Of a DNA stretch of 37,131 nucleotides, positions 25,470 through 33,862 are shown in pieces. The stretch lies in contig JAFZXM010000055.1 in NCBI GenBank assembly GCA_017616775.1, positions 1 through 37,131 on the forward strand, given 5' to 3'. The DNA comes from Bacteroidales bacterium. Its GTDB lineage: Bacteria; Bacteroidota; Bacteroidia; Bacteroidales; WCHB1-69. The notes under the pieces are model-generated. The model did no database searches and was not told the origin of the DNA. It was given only the letters and a program-made list of their open reading frames with translations. The translations under genes were made by a program, and so were the position numbers. Positions within the stretch are counted from its first letter, which is position 1. Each line of letters starts with the position of its first letter.

Positions 25470-26261
25470 ATGAGTGAAGGATTGTATTCAATGGAGGCAA
25501 AGGATTACGACAAAACCCTGGACCTGAAAAAAATCAAACCCTATGGTGATACCATGAATGACGGCAAAGTGCAGTTGAGTTTTACATTGCCCGTTCCACA
25601 AGGAGACGAAGCCATAGAAGCAGCCAAACAATTGATATTAAAAATGGGCTTTTCCAATCCATTGGTAGTATATAGTAAAGAACTGACACAAGGGTTTACC
25701 TTTTTCAATTGTTACGGATCCTGTTCCCATACGGTGGATTATACTTCCATACATGTTCCCAAGGTGGAAACAAATGTGATGGATATGTATGAATGTGATG
25801 CATATATCAAAGAACATATCGGAAGAAAGATAGTAGTGGTAGGAGCCAGCACGGGCACCGATGCTCATACCGTCGGAATAGATGCCATTATGAATATGAA
25901 AGGATATGCGGGGCATTACGGTATAGAACGTTATGAAATGTTTGAAGCGTTGAATATGGGTAGTCAAATTCCCAATGAAGAATTCATTGCCAAGGCCATA
26001 GAGATGAAGGCGGATGCTTTGTTGGTGTCTCAAACCGTTACCCAGAAGGATGTTCATATAAAAAATATGGTCAATTTGGTGGAGCTGTTGGAAGCCGAAG
26101 GATTGAGAGACAAGGTGATATTGGTGTGCGGAGGTCCGCGTATCAGTCATGAATTGGCAAAAGAATTAGGATATGATGCCGGATTCGGTATGAATACCTA
26201 TGCCGATGATGTGGCGTCATATATAGCTCAGGAGTTGGATGCAAGATTGAACGGAAAGTAA
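25470..26261 (+). CDS. kamE: Lysine 5,6-aminomutase beta subunit
   Basis: The 263-residue small subunit binds cobalamin in a Rossmann-type domain. The base-off B12 motif DxHxxG is DAHTVG at 131-136, with axial ligand His133, and Lys144 in MNMKGYAG is the residue that forms the resting Schiff base with PLP. Both positions coincide with those reported for the C. sticklandii enzyme. A later VSQTVTQKDVHIKNM and VCGGPRISHELAKELGYDAGFG complete the B12 fold. The N-terminal part (1-110) is the dimerisation domain. It partners with KamD directly upstream. A new promoter box follows, so the butyrate genes can be expressed separately. Confidence 0.97.
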   Translation: MSEGLYSMEAKDYDKTLDLKKIKPYGDTMNDGKVQLSFTLPVPQGDEAIEAAKQLILKMGFSNPLVVYSKELTQGFTFFNCYGSCSHTVDYTSIHVPKVETNVMDMYECDAYIKEHIGRKIVVVGASTGTDAHTVGIDAIMNMKGYAGHYGIERYEMFEALNMGSQIPNEEFIAKAIEMKADALLVSQTVTQKDVHIKNMVNLVELLEAEGLRDKVILVCGGPRISHELAKELGYDAGFGMNTYADDVASYIAQELDARLNGK

Positions 26262-26300
26262 AAAATAAGCATAAAATCATATTTAAATCAATAAAAGTAG

Positions 26301-26308
26301 TATCTTTG
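26301..26308 (+). promoter_or_regulatory. -7 promoter box of atoA-crt-hbd-bcd (TATCTTTG)
   Basis: TATCTTTG matches TAnnTTTG, 45 bp before the atoA ATG, in the 92-bp gap after kamE. Confidence 0.7.
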
Positions 26309-26353
26309 CTTTTTTGAAAATAAAGGAGTAGCAAACAAATTAAAAATAAAATT

Positions 26354-27013
26354 ATGGATAAAGTTCAGATAAGAGAAACCATAGCAAAGCGTTGCGCTTT
26401 AGAAATTTCTGATGGAGATGTTGTTAATTTGGGTATAGGCTTGCCTACCGAAATTCCTAATTATTTGCCGGAAAATGTACATGTGGTGTTACAATCCGAA
26501 AATGGTTTGTTGGGTATGGGTCCCTCGCCGGAAGAAGGTAAGGAAAATCCTTATTTTACCAATGCCGGAGGCGCTTATATGACAGCATTGGAAGGTGCCG
26601 CATCGTTTGACAGTGCCACTTCGTTCGGTATTATTCGTGGCGGACATGTGGATGTGACTATTTTGGGTGCCTTGCAGGTAGATGAAAAAGGAAATTTGGC
26701 CAATTGGATGATCCCCGGCAAAAAAACACCCGGCATGGGTGGTGCTATGGACCTTATTGTAGGTGCCAAAAAAGTGATATTGGCTATGGAACATACCGCT
26801 AAAGGAAATCCTAAAATATTAAAAGCATGTACTTTGCCGTTAACAGCTGCAGGGCAGGTGAATTTGATAGTTACGGAAATGGGGGTTATGGAAATCACTT
26901 CCGAAGGCATAGTGTTGAAAGAATTGAATCCTGAATTCACCGTAGAGCAAATACAAGCAGCTACAGAAGCTACTTTGATTATTGCTCCTGATTTGCAACC
27001 TATGAAAATATAA
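26354..27013 (+). CDS. atoA: 3-oxoacid/butyrate-acetoacetate CoA-transferase beta subunit
   Basis: The 219-residue protein is the beta subunit of a family I CoA-transferase. The catalytic glutamate is Glu49 in the SENGLLGMG signature, preceded by the GIGLPTEIPNYLP motif near 27-39. In lysine fermentation this enzyme moves CoA from butyryl-CoA to acetoacetate, releasing butyrate. A family I enzyme needs an alpha subunit (AtoD-type), which normally sits next to the beta gene, but kamE lies upstream and a crotonase downstream, so the partner must be elsewhere. It is 4 bp from crt and shares the promoter at 26301-26308. Confidence 0.93.
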   Translation: MDKVQIRETIAKRCALEISDGDVVNLGIGLPTEIPNYLPENVHVVLQSENGLLGMGPSPEEGKENPYFTNAGGAYMTALEGAASFDSATSFGIIRGGHVDVTILGALQVDEKGNLANWMIPGKKTPGMGGAMDLIVGAKKVILAMEHTAKGNPKILKACTLPLTAAGQVNLIVTEMGVMEITSEGIVLKELNPEFTVEQIQAATEATLIIAPDLQPMKI

Positions 27014-27017
27014 TTAT

Positions 27018-27866
27018 ATGGCAAAATACGAATATATACAGGCGAAATACAGTATCGTTAATGACTACAGGATATGTACGCTTACCATATCCAATCCACA
27101 ATCGCTCAATTCTCTCAGTACAATGGTATTGGCTGAAATAGGACATTTTATTTCGGAAAGAATAAAAGAAGCGGATATAGCAGTTTTGGTAATCACCGGC
27201 GATGGAGATAAATCTTTTGTGGCAGGAGCCGATATCGTTGAAATGAGCAAATTGAACAAAAAAGAAGCTGTTCGCTTTGCTAAAATCGGCTGTCATGTTT
27301 TCCAAACTATTGAGGATGCGCCATTTCCTGTTATTGCAGCCGTAAACGGCTATGCTTTGGGAGGAGGGTGTGAATTGGCCATGGCTTGCGACATCAGAAT
27401 AGCTGCCGATACGGCTAAATTTGCCCAACCGGAAGTCGGTTTGGGTATTATTCCCGGTTTTTTCGGTAATTACCGTCTTTCCCGTTTGGTGGGAATAGGC
27501 AGAGCCAAGGAGCTGATATTCACCGGAAGAATAGTCAAAGCCCAGGAAGCATTGGAAATGGGATTGGTGAATATGGTGGTGCCCAAACAGGATTTGATGA
27601 AAGCTGTGACTGAATTTCTGGAACAAATGCTCAATAATGATACTCATGCTATTATGAGAGCAAAACTGGTTATTAATAAAGCTTGCAGCGGATTTTCCGG
27701 ATATGCTGACGATTATTCAGATATTTGCAGTGATGTGGAAGAACAGACAGCTGTTGAAAACGAAATTTTTGCAGACTGTTTTTCAAGGAGTGGCAATGCC
27801 AAAAAAAGAATGAAGCAATTCTTGGAAAATCAAACCAAAAAGAATAGTAATAAAGAAAAGAAATAA
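27018..27866 (+). CDS. crt: Enoyl-CoA hydratase (crotonase)
   Basis: The 282-residue protein is a crotonase-fold enoyl-CoA hydratase that interconverts 3-hydroxybutyryl-CoA and crotonyl-CoA. Oxyanion-hole segments AGADI (69-73) and YALGGGCELAMACDIRIA (112-129) are present, as are both catalytic acids, Glu119 and Glu139 (QPEVGLGIIPG). The usual GFGGTQRL after the second Glu reads GFFGNYRL here. The C-terminus ends in a Lys/Asn-rich tail (NQTKKNSNKEKK) and makes the protein about 20 residues longer than Clostridium Crt. It lies between atoA and hbd with gaps of 4 and 17 bp. Other crotonase-fold reactions cannot be excluded, but context favours butyrate formation. Confidence 0.88.
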   Translation: MAKYEYIQAKYSIVNDYRICTLTISNPQSLNSLSTMVLAEIGHFISERIKEADIAVLVITGDGDKSFVAGADIVEMSKLNKKEAVRFAKIGCHVFQTIEDAPFPVIAAVNGYALGGGCELAMACDIRIAADTAKFAQPEVGLGIIPGFFGNYRLSRLVGIGRAKELIFTGRIVKAQEALEMGLVNMVVPKQDLMKAVTEFLEQMLNNDTHAIMRAKLVINKACSGFSGYADDYSDICSDVEEQTAVENEIFADCFSRSGNAKKRMKQFLENQTKKNSNKEKK

Positions 27867-27883
27867 CATAAAAAACTCAGAAA

Positions 27884-28720
27884 ATGAAAATAGGAATTAT
27901 TGGAACAGGAACCATGGCTAAAGGCATAGTGAAAGCTTTTGCCGCCAAAATGCCCGTTGTGATGAAAAGCAGAACGCAAGCAAGCATAGACAAAGCTTTG
28001 GCATCTATTGCTAATGGTTATAAAAAATTGGTGGAAAAAGGTAAAATAAGCCAAGAGGCTATGGATGCCATTATGGGCAATATCACCACCACTACCGATT
28101 ATGCTGCATTTTCCGATGCCGATCTTGTGATAGAGGCAGCAGTGGAGGATATGCAATTAAAAAAGGATGTGTTTGCACAATTGGATAAAATATGCAAACC
28201 CGAAACTGTTTTTGCTACCAATTCATCGTCATTATCCATTACCGAATTGGCAGCATGCACATCCCGTCCTACACAGTTTATAGGTTGTCACTTTTTTAAT
28301 CCTGCCGATAGAATGGCATTGGTAGAAGTGATTAAAGGACAACTCACATCCGATGACGTGTGCAAAAACATAGTGGAACTTACCACATCCATAGGTAAAA
28401 CTCCCGTGTTGGTGAATGAAGCACCCGGTTTTGTTGTCAATCGCATACTCATACCTATGATTAACGAAGCGGTGGGCATATTGGCTGACGGTATAGCCAG
28501 CGCTGAAGATATAGACAAATGTATGATGTTGGGCGCCAACCATCCCATGGGACCTTTGGCATTGGCCGATTTGATAGGCAATGATGTGAATTTGGCTATT
28601 ATGGAAGTGTTGTACAAAGAATTCGGAGATCCCAAATATCGTCCTCATCCGTTGTTAAGAAAAATGGTAAGAGCCGGTTTGTTAGGACGTAAAACCGGTG
28701 AAGGCTTTTATAAATATTAA
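27884..28720 (+). CDS. hbd: 3-hydroxybutyryl-CoA dehydrogenase
   Basis: The 278-residue enzyme reduces acetoacetyl-CoA to 3-hydroxybutyryl-CoA with NAD(P)H, or the reverse. The dinucleotide fold opens [12 protein letters not shown] (4-15). Catalytic residues are Ser115 region (TNSSSLS), His136 in [10 protein letters not shown] and Glu148 in VEVIKG. The C-terminal helical domain has [16 protein letters not shown] and [16 protein letters not shown]. Length is typical. It sits 17 bp after crt and 18 bp before bcd. With those two genes it forms the standard C4 reduction module, which would also let acetyl-CoA, not only lysine, feed butyrate. Confidence 0.95.
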   Translation: MKIGIIGTGTMAKGIVKAFAAKMPVVMKSRTQASIDKALASIANGYKKLVEKGKISQEAMDAIMGNITTTTDYAAFSDADLVIEAAVEDMQLKKDVFAQLDKICKPETVFATNSSSLSITELAACTSRPTQFIGCHFFNPADRMALVEVIKGQLTSDDVCKNIVELTTSIGKTPVLVNEAPGFVVNRILIPMINEAVGILADGIASAEDIDKCMMLGANHPMGPLALADLIGNDVNLAIMEVLYKEFGDPKYRPHPLLRKMVRAGLLGRKTGEGFYKY

Positions 28721-28738
28721 TACTATCTAATTAATATT

Positions 28739-29878
28739 ATGGATTTTAGTTTGAATAATACGGAAAAACTGTTTTTGCAAATGATCAGGTCGTTTGCAGA
28801 AAACGAAGTAAAACCCTTGGCAGCAGAAGTGGATGAACAAGAACGTTTCCCGATGGAGACGGTTGAAAAAATGAGAAAAATAGGTTTGTTTGGTATTCCC
28901 GTACCTAAAGAATACGGAGGACAAGGCGGAACCAACCAAATGTATTCCATGGCTGTAGAGGAATTGTCAAGAGTATGTGCCACCACAGGTGTAATCGTAT
29001 CGGCACACACCTCCTTATGCGTGGCTCCTATCTTGGAAAACGGTACGGAAGAGCAAAAACAATATTATTTACCCAAATTGGCTTCCGGAGAATGGCTGGG
29101 TGCTTTTGGCTTAACCGAGCCCAATGCCGGAACCGATGCCGCAATGCAACAGACAACAGCGGTTCTTGATGGTGATGAATGGGTGTTGAACGGTAATAAA
29201 ATATTTATTACCAATGCGGGATATGCTCATGTGTATGTAATTTTTGCCATGACGGATAAATCATTGGGCACTAAAGGAATATCCGCATTTATAGTGGAAA
29301 AAGATACGCCCGGATTCACTTTTGGTAAAAAAGAGAAAAAAATGGGTATAAGAGGATCCGCCACCTGTGAACTTATTTTCGAAAATTGTCGTATTCCCAA
29401 AGCCAATCTCTTGGGTAAAGAAGGTAAAGGCTTTACCATAGCCATGAAAACACTGGATGGCGGTAGAATAGGTATAGCTTCCCAAGCATTGGGTATAGCT
29501 CAGGGTGCTATGGATGAAACCATACGATATACCAAAGAACGCAAACAATTCGGAAAAGCGATAGCAGCCTTCCAAAATACACAATTCCAAATGGCGGATT
29601 TGGAAACAAAAGTACAAGCCGCCCGCCTGTTGGTACGAAGCGCTTCTTATAAAAAAGATATGGGAATACCTTATTCTGCCGATGCGGCCATGTGCAAACT
29701 CTTCGCTGCCGAAACGGCAATGGAAGTAACTACCAAAGCGGTACAATTCCACGGAGGTTACGGCTATACAAGGGAATATCCTGTAGAAAGAATGATGCGG
29801 GATGCCAAAATTACCGAAATTTACGAAGGCACTTCCGAAGTGCAACGTATGGTAATAGCAGGCAAATTGTTTAAATAA
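28739..29878 (+). CDS. bcd: Butyryl-CoA dehydrogenase
   Basis: The 379-residue FAD-dependent acyl-CoA dehydrogenase reduces crotonyl-CoA to butyryl-CoA. Family segments seen: FGLTEPNAGTDA near 120-131, FITNAGYAHVY, MGIRGSATCELIFENC, ALGIAQGAMDETI, and the C-terminal FHGGYGYTREYPVERMMRDAKI. The catalytic base is Glu363 in IYEGTSEVQ. It needs electron-transferring flavoprotein; etfA and etfB, usually neighbours in clostridial clusters, are absent here. It is the last gene of the operon and is followed by a strong terminator. Confidence 0.94.
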   Translation: MDFSLNNTEKLFLQMIRSFAENEVKPLAAEVDEQERFPMETVEKMRKIGLFGIPVPKEYGGQGGTNQMYSMAVEELSRVCATTGVIVSAHTSLCVAPILENGTEEQKQYYLPKLASGEWLGAFGLTEPNAGTDAAMQQTTAVLDGDEWVLNGNKIFITNAGYAHVYVIFAMTDKSLGTKGISAFIVEKDTPGFTFGKKEKKMGIRGSATCELIFENCRIPKANLLGKEGKGFTIAMKTLDGGRIGIASQALGIAQGAMDETIRYTKERKQFGKAIAAFQNTQFQMADLETKVQAARLLVRSASYKKDMGIPYSADAAMCKLFAAETAMEVTTKAVQFHGGYGYTREYPVERMMRDAKITEIYEGTSEVQRMVIAGKLFK

Positions 29879-29897
29879 TGCCGGAATGGAAATCAAT

Positions 29898-29933
29898 AAG
29901 GATGTGCGGCGGAAAAAGCACATCCTTTTTTTT
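29898..29933 (+). terminator. Intrinsic terminator after bcd
   Basis: AAGGATGTGC and GCACATCCTT form a perfect 10-bp stem around a 10-nt loop, followed by a run of eight T residues. It closes the kam-butyrate region. Confidence 0.94.
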
Positions 29934-29960
29934 ATCATTAACAAGGAAAAATAAAGGTGT

Positions 29961-30677
29961 ATGAATTGTTTTCGGGGTGACAATAAATGGAAAATAATAG
30001 GTGTAATATGTCTTCTATGGCTGTTTGCCGCATGTAACAAAACGGCCGAAATTACGGGGCATATCAGTCAAAATCCGCAAAAATACGCGATGCTGTATAA
30101 AATGTTGCCTTATGAATTGGAATTTATGGATACTATACTGCTGGTAAAAGGTAAATTTTCATACCTGTTGCATCCCGATGAAATGACAATATATGTTCTG
30201 CGGTTCAATGACACCTGTTTTGCTTCTTTCGCCATGAAAGACGGGGATAAGATACATATAGAAGCCGAATATCCCGATATGAATCGCAGTATGGATATTC
30301 AAGGTAATGAAGAAACACGGCTGATGCTCCAAACGCGCCGGCAATTGTTCCTTTTGGATGACCGGGTGAAAATATTATCCGAACAGTTCATACAAAACTC
30401 CGGCTCCTTATCTCCTGACAGCCTTAATCAATATTTGATGTTACAATACGATACTTTATATCACCAACACAAATTATGGTTGAAAGAATTTATATTGTCG
30501 CATCCTCAATATCTGGCTTCATTAACGGCATATTATCAAACATTAGGCCGTAATGCCTTTTTTTCCTGGTCCGAAGACAGGTATTTGTTGGATACATTGT
30601 ATCAATATTTATCCCAAACATACCCTAATTCAATGTATGTGTGTGATTTAGCTGAAAAACTGGGTAACGATGACTAA
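29961..30677 (+). CDS. DUF4369-like lipoprotein without thioredoxin domain
   Basis: The 238-residue protein has a lipoprotein signal with LFAAC, so Cys25 should be lipidated and the protein anchored to the membrane. The following region (ITGHISQNPQ, then DTILLVKGKFSYLL, then YVLRFNDTCFASFAMKDGDKIHIEAEY) resembles the N-terminal DUF4369 domain of Bacteroidetes TlpA/ResA-like thiol-disulfide proteins. A helical segment follows, but the C-terminal thioredoxin domain with its CxxC is missing and the reading frame ends normally. No frameshifted remnant is present because nth begins at once, overlapping by 8 bp. Function unknown. Confidence 0.7.
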   Translation: MNCFRGDNKWKIIGVICLLWLFAACNKTAEITGHISQNPQKYAMLYKMLPYELEFMDTILLVKGKFSYLLHPDEMTIYVLRFNDTCFASFAMKDGDKIHIEAEYPDMNRSMDIQGNEETRLMLQTRRQLFLLDDRVKILSEQFIQNSGSLSPDSLNQYLMLQYDTLYHQHKLWLKEFILSHPQYLASLTAYYQTLGRNAFFSWSEDRYLLDTLYQYLSQTYPNSMYVCDLAEKLGNDD

Positions 30678-31323
30678 AAAAGAACGGTATAATTTTGTTA
30701 TCAATTATTTTAAAGAGCATAATCCACAAGCTGCCAGTGAATTGCAATATAAAAATGCATACGAATTGCTGGTGGCTGTAATTTTATCGGCACAATGTAC
30801 CGATAAAAGAGTGAATGAAGAAACCCCCAAATTATTCCAATCCTATCCCACACCTTATCATTTGAAACAGGCAAGCACGGAGGAGATATTTGAACATATC
30901 AAACGTATATCCTATCCCAACAGTAAAGCCAAATATCTGAAAGGTATGGCTGTGATGCTATGCGAACAATTCAACGGGGAAGTGCCCGATACGGTGGAAA
31001 AACTTCAGCAATTACCGGGCGTGGGACGAAAAACAGCCAATGTGATAGCGTCCGTTATATATCAGCAACCGACTATGGCTGTGGATACTCATGTGTTTCG
31101 GGTGGCAGCCCGCATAGGATTGTCCAATCATGCCAAAACCCCTTTGGAAACCGAAAAACAATTGGTGCAAAATATTCCTGAAAAATATATTCCCATAGCA
31201 CATCATTGGCTGATATTGCATGGCCGTTATGTGTGTATTGCCCGCAAACCGAAATGTGACACTTGCGGCATTACCGCTGTGTGTAAATTTTATAATCAAA
31301 AGAAAAAACAATATACGGTATGA
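30670..31323 (+). CDS. nth: Endonuclease III
   Basis: The 217-residue DNA glycosylase/AP lyase removes oxidised pyrimidines. The helix-hairpin-helix is LPGVGRKTA at 115-123 with catalytic Lys121, and catalytic Asp139 is in VDTHVFR. The C-terminal [4Fe-4S] ligands are Cys189, Cys196, Cys199 and Cys205 with the expected C-x6-C-x2-C-x5-C spacing. Length is normal. It overlaps the lipoprotein gene upstream by 8 bp (ATGACTAA) and truA downstream by 4 bp, so it is in a tightly coupled three-gene unit. Confidence 0.97.
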   Translation: MTKKERYNFVINYFKEHNPQAASELQYKNAYELLVAVILSAQCTDKRVNEETPKLFQSYPTPYHLKQASTEEIFEHIKRISYPNSKAKYLKGMAVMLCEQFNGEVPDTVEKLQQLPGVGRKTANVIASVIYQQPTMAVDTHVFRVAARIGLSNHAKTPLETEKQLVQNIPEKYIPIAHHWLILHGRYVCIARKPKCDTCGITAVCKFYNQKKKQYTV

Positions 31324-32078
31324 GGTATTTTGTCCATTTGGCTTATAACGGTGCTAATTATTACGGATGGCAACGGCAGCCTCACAATATGAGTGTACAA
31401 GAGAAACTGGAGTACGCCTTTTCCATGCTGTTAAAAGAAAATATAACGGTAACAGGGGCTGGCAGAACCGATACGGGTGTGCATGCACGCAATTTTTACG
31501 CTCATTTTGACAGTGTGCAAACCTTGAATCCGGCACAGAGCGAAGAGTTGGCATTCAGAATAAATGCTTTTTTGCCCGCCGATATTGTCGTGTACAAGAT
31601 ATTCGGGGTAAAACCGGAAGCACATGCCCGCTTTGATGCCCTCAGCCGTACTTATTGTTATTATGTATCCACCTGTAAAAATCCTTTTAATACTTCCACG
31701 GCATTTCATTTTTACAAATCTTTGGATGTCAATATGATGAATGCTTGCTGCAAGCAATTGCCAAAATATGAGGATTTTACTTCTTTTTCCAAATTGCATA
31801 CGCAAACCAAGACCAATTTATGCAACATACAATACGCACAATGGATACCTCAGGATAAAGGTGTGCTTGTGTTTGAAATAAAGGCCAACCGTTTTTTGCG
31901 TAATATGGTACGCGCCATAGTGGGAACCCTTTTGGATGTGGGAACAGGCAAAATTAACGGGGAGCAATTTTGCGCCGTTATAGAGAAAAAAGACCGCTGT
32001 CAAGCAGGCGTTTCCGTACCTGCCCATGCTTTGTTTTTGGATAATATTGAATACAATTTTCAGCAATTGCTGCTGTGA
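31320..32078 (+). CDS. truA: tRNA pseudouridine synthase A
   Basis: The 252-residue enzyme makes pseudouridine at positions 38-40 of the tRNA anticodon arm. The catalytic Asp51 lies in GRTDTGVHA, the family hallmark. Further conserved parts are RFDALSRTYCYYV, the FTSFSK segment, and the C-terminal FLRNMVRAIVGTLLDVG. It begins inside nth with an ATGA overlap. A perfect palindrome at 32089-32115 follows and may end the transcript. Confidence 0.96.
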   Translation: MRYFVHLAYNGANYYGWQRQPHNMSVQEKLEYAFSMLLKENITVTGAGRTDTGVHARNFYAHFDSVQTLNPAQSEELAFRINAFLPADIVVYKIFGVKPEAHARFDALSRTYCYYVSTCKNPFNTSTAFHFYKSLDVNMMNACCKQLPKYEDFTSFSKLHTQTKTNLCNIQYAQWIPQDKGVLVFEIKANRFLRNMVRAIVGTLLDVGTGKINGEQFCAVIEKKDRCQAGVSVPAHALFLDNIEYNFQQLLL

Positions 32079-32088
32079 TATTATCCAA

Positions 32089-32115
32089 ATGTAGAGACGC
32101 ATAGCGTCTCTACAT
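32089..32115. repeat. Perfect REP-like palindrome
   Basis: Two 12-nt arms (ATGTAGAGACGC and GCGTCTCTACAT) pair perfectly around the loop ATA, between the convergent truA and acyl carrier protein genes. GTAGAGACGC-type palindromes recur as dispersed repeats in many bacterial genomes, so this looks like one copy of an extragenic palindromic repeat. It may also act as a terminator, although no long T-run follows on either strand. Only one copy is in the window. Confidence 0.75.
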
Positions 32116-32117
32116 GT

Positions 32118-32351
32118 TTATCCTATCTTTTGTTCAATGTAATTGACCACGTCACCTACGGTTTTAAAGGGATTGGTGATGGTATCGAATTGAAATTTAA
32201 ATTCATCTTCTATGCACATGGCCAAAAGCATTAAAGAAAGGGAATCCACGCCCAAATCTTCCAGCAGGCGGGTGTCGTTAGTGATGTTTTCTACATCTAT
32301 GTTGGGTTTAACATTTTTAAAAACTTTTTTCAGTCGTTCCAGTGTTGTCAT
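32118..32351 (-). CDS. Acyl carrier protein
   Basis: The 77-residue acidic protein has the phosphopantetheine attachment site GVDSLSLM with Ser37, helix II following, and the size of a free-standing ACP. It is more divergent than the housekeeping fatty-acid ACP (LGVDSLSLMLLAM instead of the usual LGADSLDTVELVM), so it is probably a dedicated carrier. It lies 2 bp downstream of an AMP-dependent acyl ligase gene, which could load it directly. This arrangement suggests a private acyl-transfer route rather than bulk fatty-acid synthesis. Confidence 0.9.
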   Translation of the reverse strand: MTTLERLKKVFKNVKPNIDVENITNDTRLLEDLGVDSLSLMLLAMCIEDEFKFQFDTITNPFKTVGDVVNYIEQKIG

Positions 32352-32353
32352 AA

Positions 32354-33844
32354 TTAATTGTTTTTTCTGTCCACTTTTAAACTGCCGGTGCGTTTGAAAT
32401 CTTCTGTACGGATGATAAGTTTGGATATTTGTGCAAAAGAAGGCAGTTGAGCATTGGCTTGATCAACATATTTTTGCATAAAGGCTTGTATATCTTCCGG
32501 AGTTTTTCCTGCGAAATATTCCATACGGGGCAAAATTTCCACTCCTATAACGGTTTCTCCGTTGTGTTCCATTTCTTTGGCCAAACAATCTCTGACTTCC
32601 AATTTTTGATAGAACAATTCTTCTATGGATTCGGGGGAGATGTTTTCACCGTTTTTGAGCAATATCAGGTTTTTGATACGGCCCACAATATAGATATATC
32701 CGTCTTTATCTATTTGTGCTAAATCGCCGGTTTTCAGCCATCCGTTTTCCATGGTGTCGGCTGTGGCTTGAGGATCATTGTAATAGCCTTGCATAATATT
32801 GTCACCTTTAATCCACAATTCGCCGTTTACCAATTTGAGTTCTTGACCTGGATACGCTTTTCCCACCGATTCGGGATGGGTGATTATATCCGCATTGCCG
32901 GAAGTAAGGTTGGCACCTTCTGTTAATCCGTATCCGCCCAACAGTTTGATATTCAGTTTGCCGAATTCTTCAATGAGTTTGGGAGGCACATTGGCGGCAC
33001 CGCTGATAACTATTTCCAAACATCCGCCCAGGAAACCTATTCCTTTCATTTTGGCAATGCTCAGCAGCATTTCCGCCAAACCGGGTACCAACACAAGGCA
33101 GGTGGGTTTTATCATCGGTATTTTGCCGAACATGGCTTTTATATCTTCGCAGCTGTATATTAGCGCACCGGTGTATATGCAGGATAAAAATCCTCTTACT
33201 ATACCGAAAATATGGGAAAACGGCAGCATTGCTATATAGCGGTGTTCTTTCAATACGCTTGTCGGCATGAAAATACCGTTAAAAGCTCCTCTCATTAAGG
33301 CTCCGTGGCTAAGCATAACGCCTTTGGGCATGCCGGTGGTGCCTCCTGTGAAATAGATGGCTGCCAGGGTGTCTTTTTCTACCGCTGCCATTGGTGCAAA
33401 TTCATCGGCTATGGCATTGGTGTCAAGCACGGGTATGTCTGCTTTTTGGCATAGCGGCTTGAATTCTTCACGTACAAATATGGCCGATATGTTGAATTTT
33501 TTGATAGAACCCGTTACTGCAGGCTCAGGTAATCCCGCCGGCATCATCATAACGGTGTATCCTGCCGTGGTAACGGCAAAAAACAATTCCATCGCATCGA
33601 TACTGTTACGGTCAAAAACGGCAATGTGTGCATTTTTGGGCAAATTCAAACTGTTGATATAAGCTCTTCTGCGACCTATACGTTGATAAAAATCGTGATA
33701 GGAATAAGTGATTTCGGTATTTGATACGGCCGGCCTTTGTGCATAATCACGGTTGACTTTTTCCAATAGTTCGGGTAGAGTGGGTAAATAAGGCAATTGT
33801 GCTAATTCCTCTTGGGGAATCATGTTAAAAAAATAATTATCCAT
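32354..33844 (-). CDS. AMP-dependent acyl-CoA/acyl-ACP ligase
   Basis: The 496-residue ANL-superfamily enzyme adenylates a carboxylic acid and transfers it to a thiol. The P-loop is FTGGTTGMPKG at 165-175. Downstream are GGYGLTEGANLTSGN, the KTGDLAQIDKDGYIYIVGR hinge region, and the catalytic Lys490 in RTGSLKVDRK near the C-terminus. Residues around GRIKNLILLKNGENISPE match long-chain acyl ligases. It is flanked by an acyltransferase gene (18 bp upstream) and an ACP gene (2 bp downstream), so the likely acceptor is that ACP. Substrate chain length cannot be read from the sequence. Confidence 0.9.
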   Translation of the reverse strand: MDNYFFNMIPQEELAQLPYLPTLPELLEKVNRDYAQRPAVSNTEITYSYHDFYQRIGRRRAYINSLNLPKNAHIAVFDRNSIDAMELFFAVTTAGYTVMMMPAGLPEPAVTGSIKKFNISAIFVREEFKPLCQKADIPVLDTNAIADEFAPMAAVEKDTLAAIYFTGGTTGMPKGVMLSHGALMRGAFNGIFMPTSVLKEHRYIAMLPFSHIFGIVRGFLSCIYTGALIYSCEDIKAMFGKIPMIKPTCLVLVPGLAEMLLSIAKMKGIGFLGGCLEIVISGAANVPPKLIEEFGKLNIKLLGGYGLTEGANLTSGNADIITHPESVGKAYPGQELKLVNGELWIKGDNIMQGYYNDPQATADTMENGWLKTGDLAQIDKDGYIYIVGRIKNLILLKNGENISPESIEELFYQKLEVRDCLAKEMEHNGETVIGVEILPRMEYFAGKTPEDIQAFMQKYVDQANAQLPSFAQISKLIIRTEDFKRTGSLKVDRKNN

Positions 33845-33862
33845 ATCTTGGTTTTTTTAAGT

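Noticed and set aside
29261..30040. 259-codon minus-strand frame opposite bcd
   Set aside because: It runs antisense across bcd, the terminator and the start of the next gene, with a low-complexity product. Not a plausible gene.
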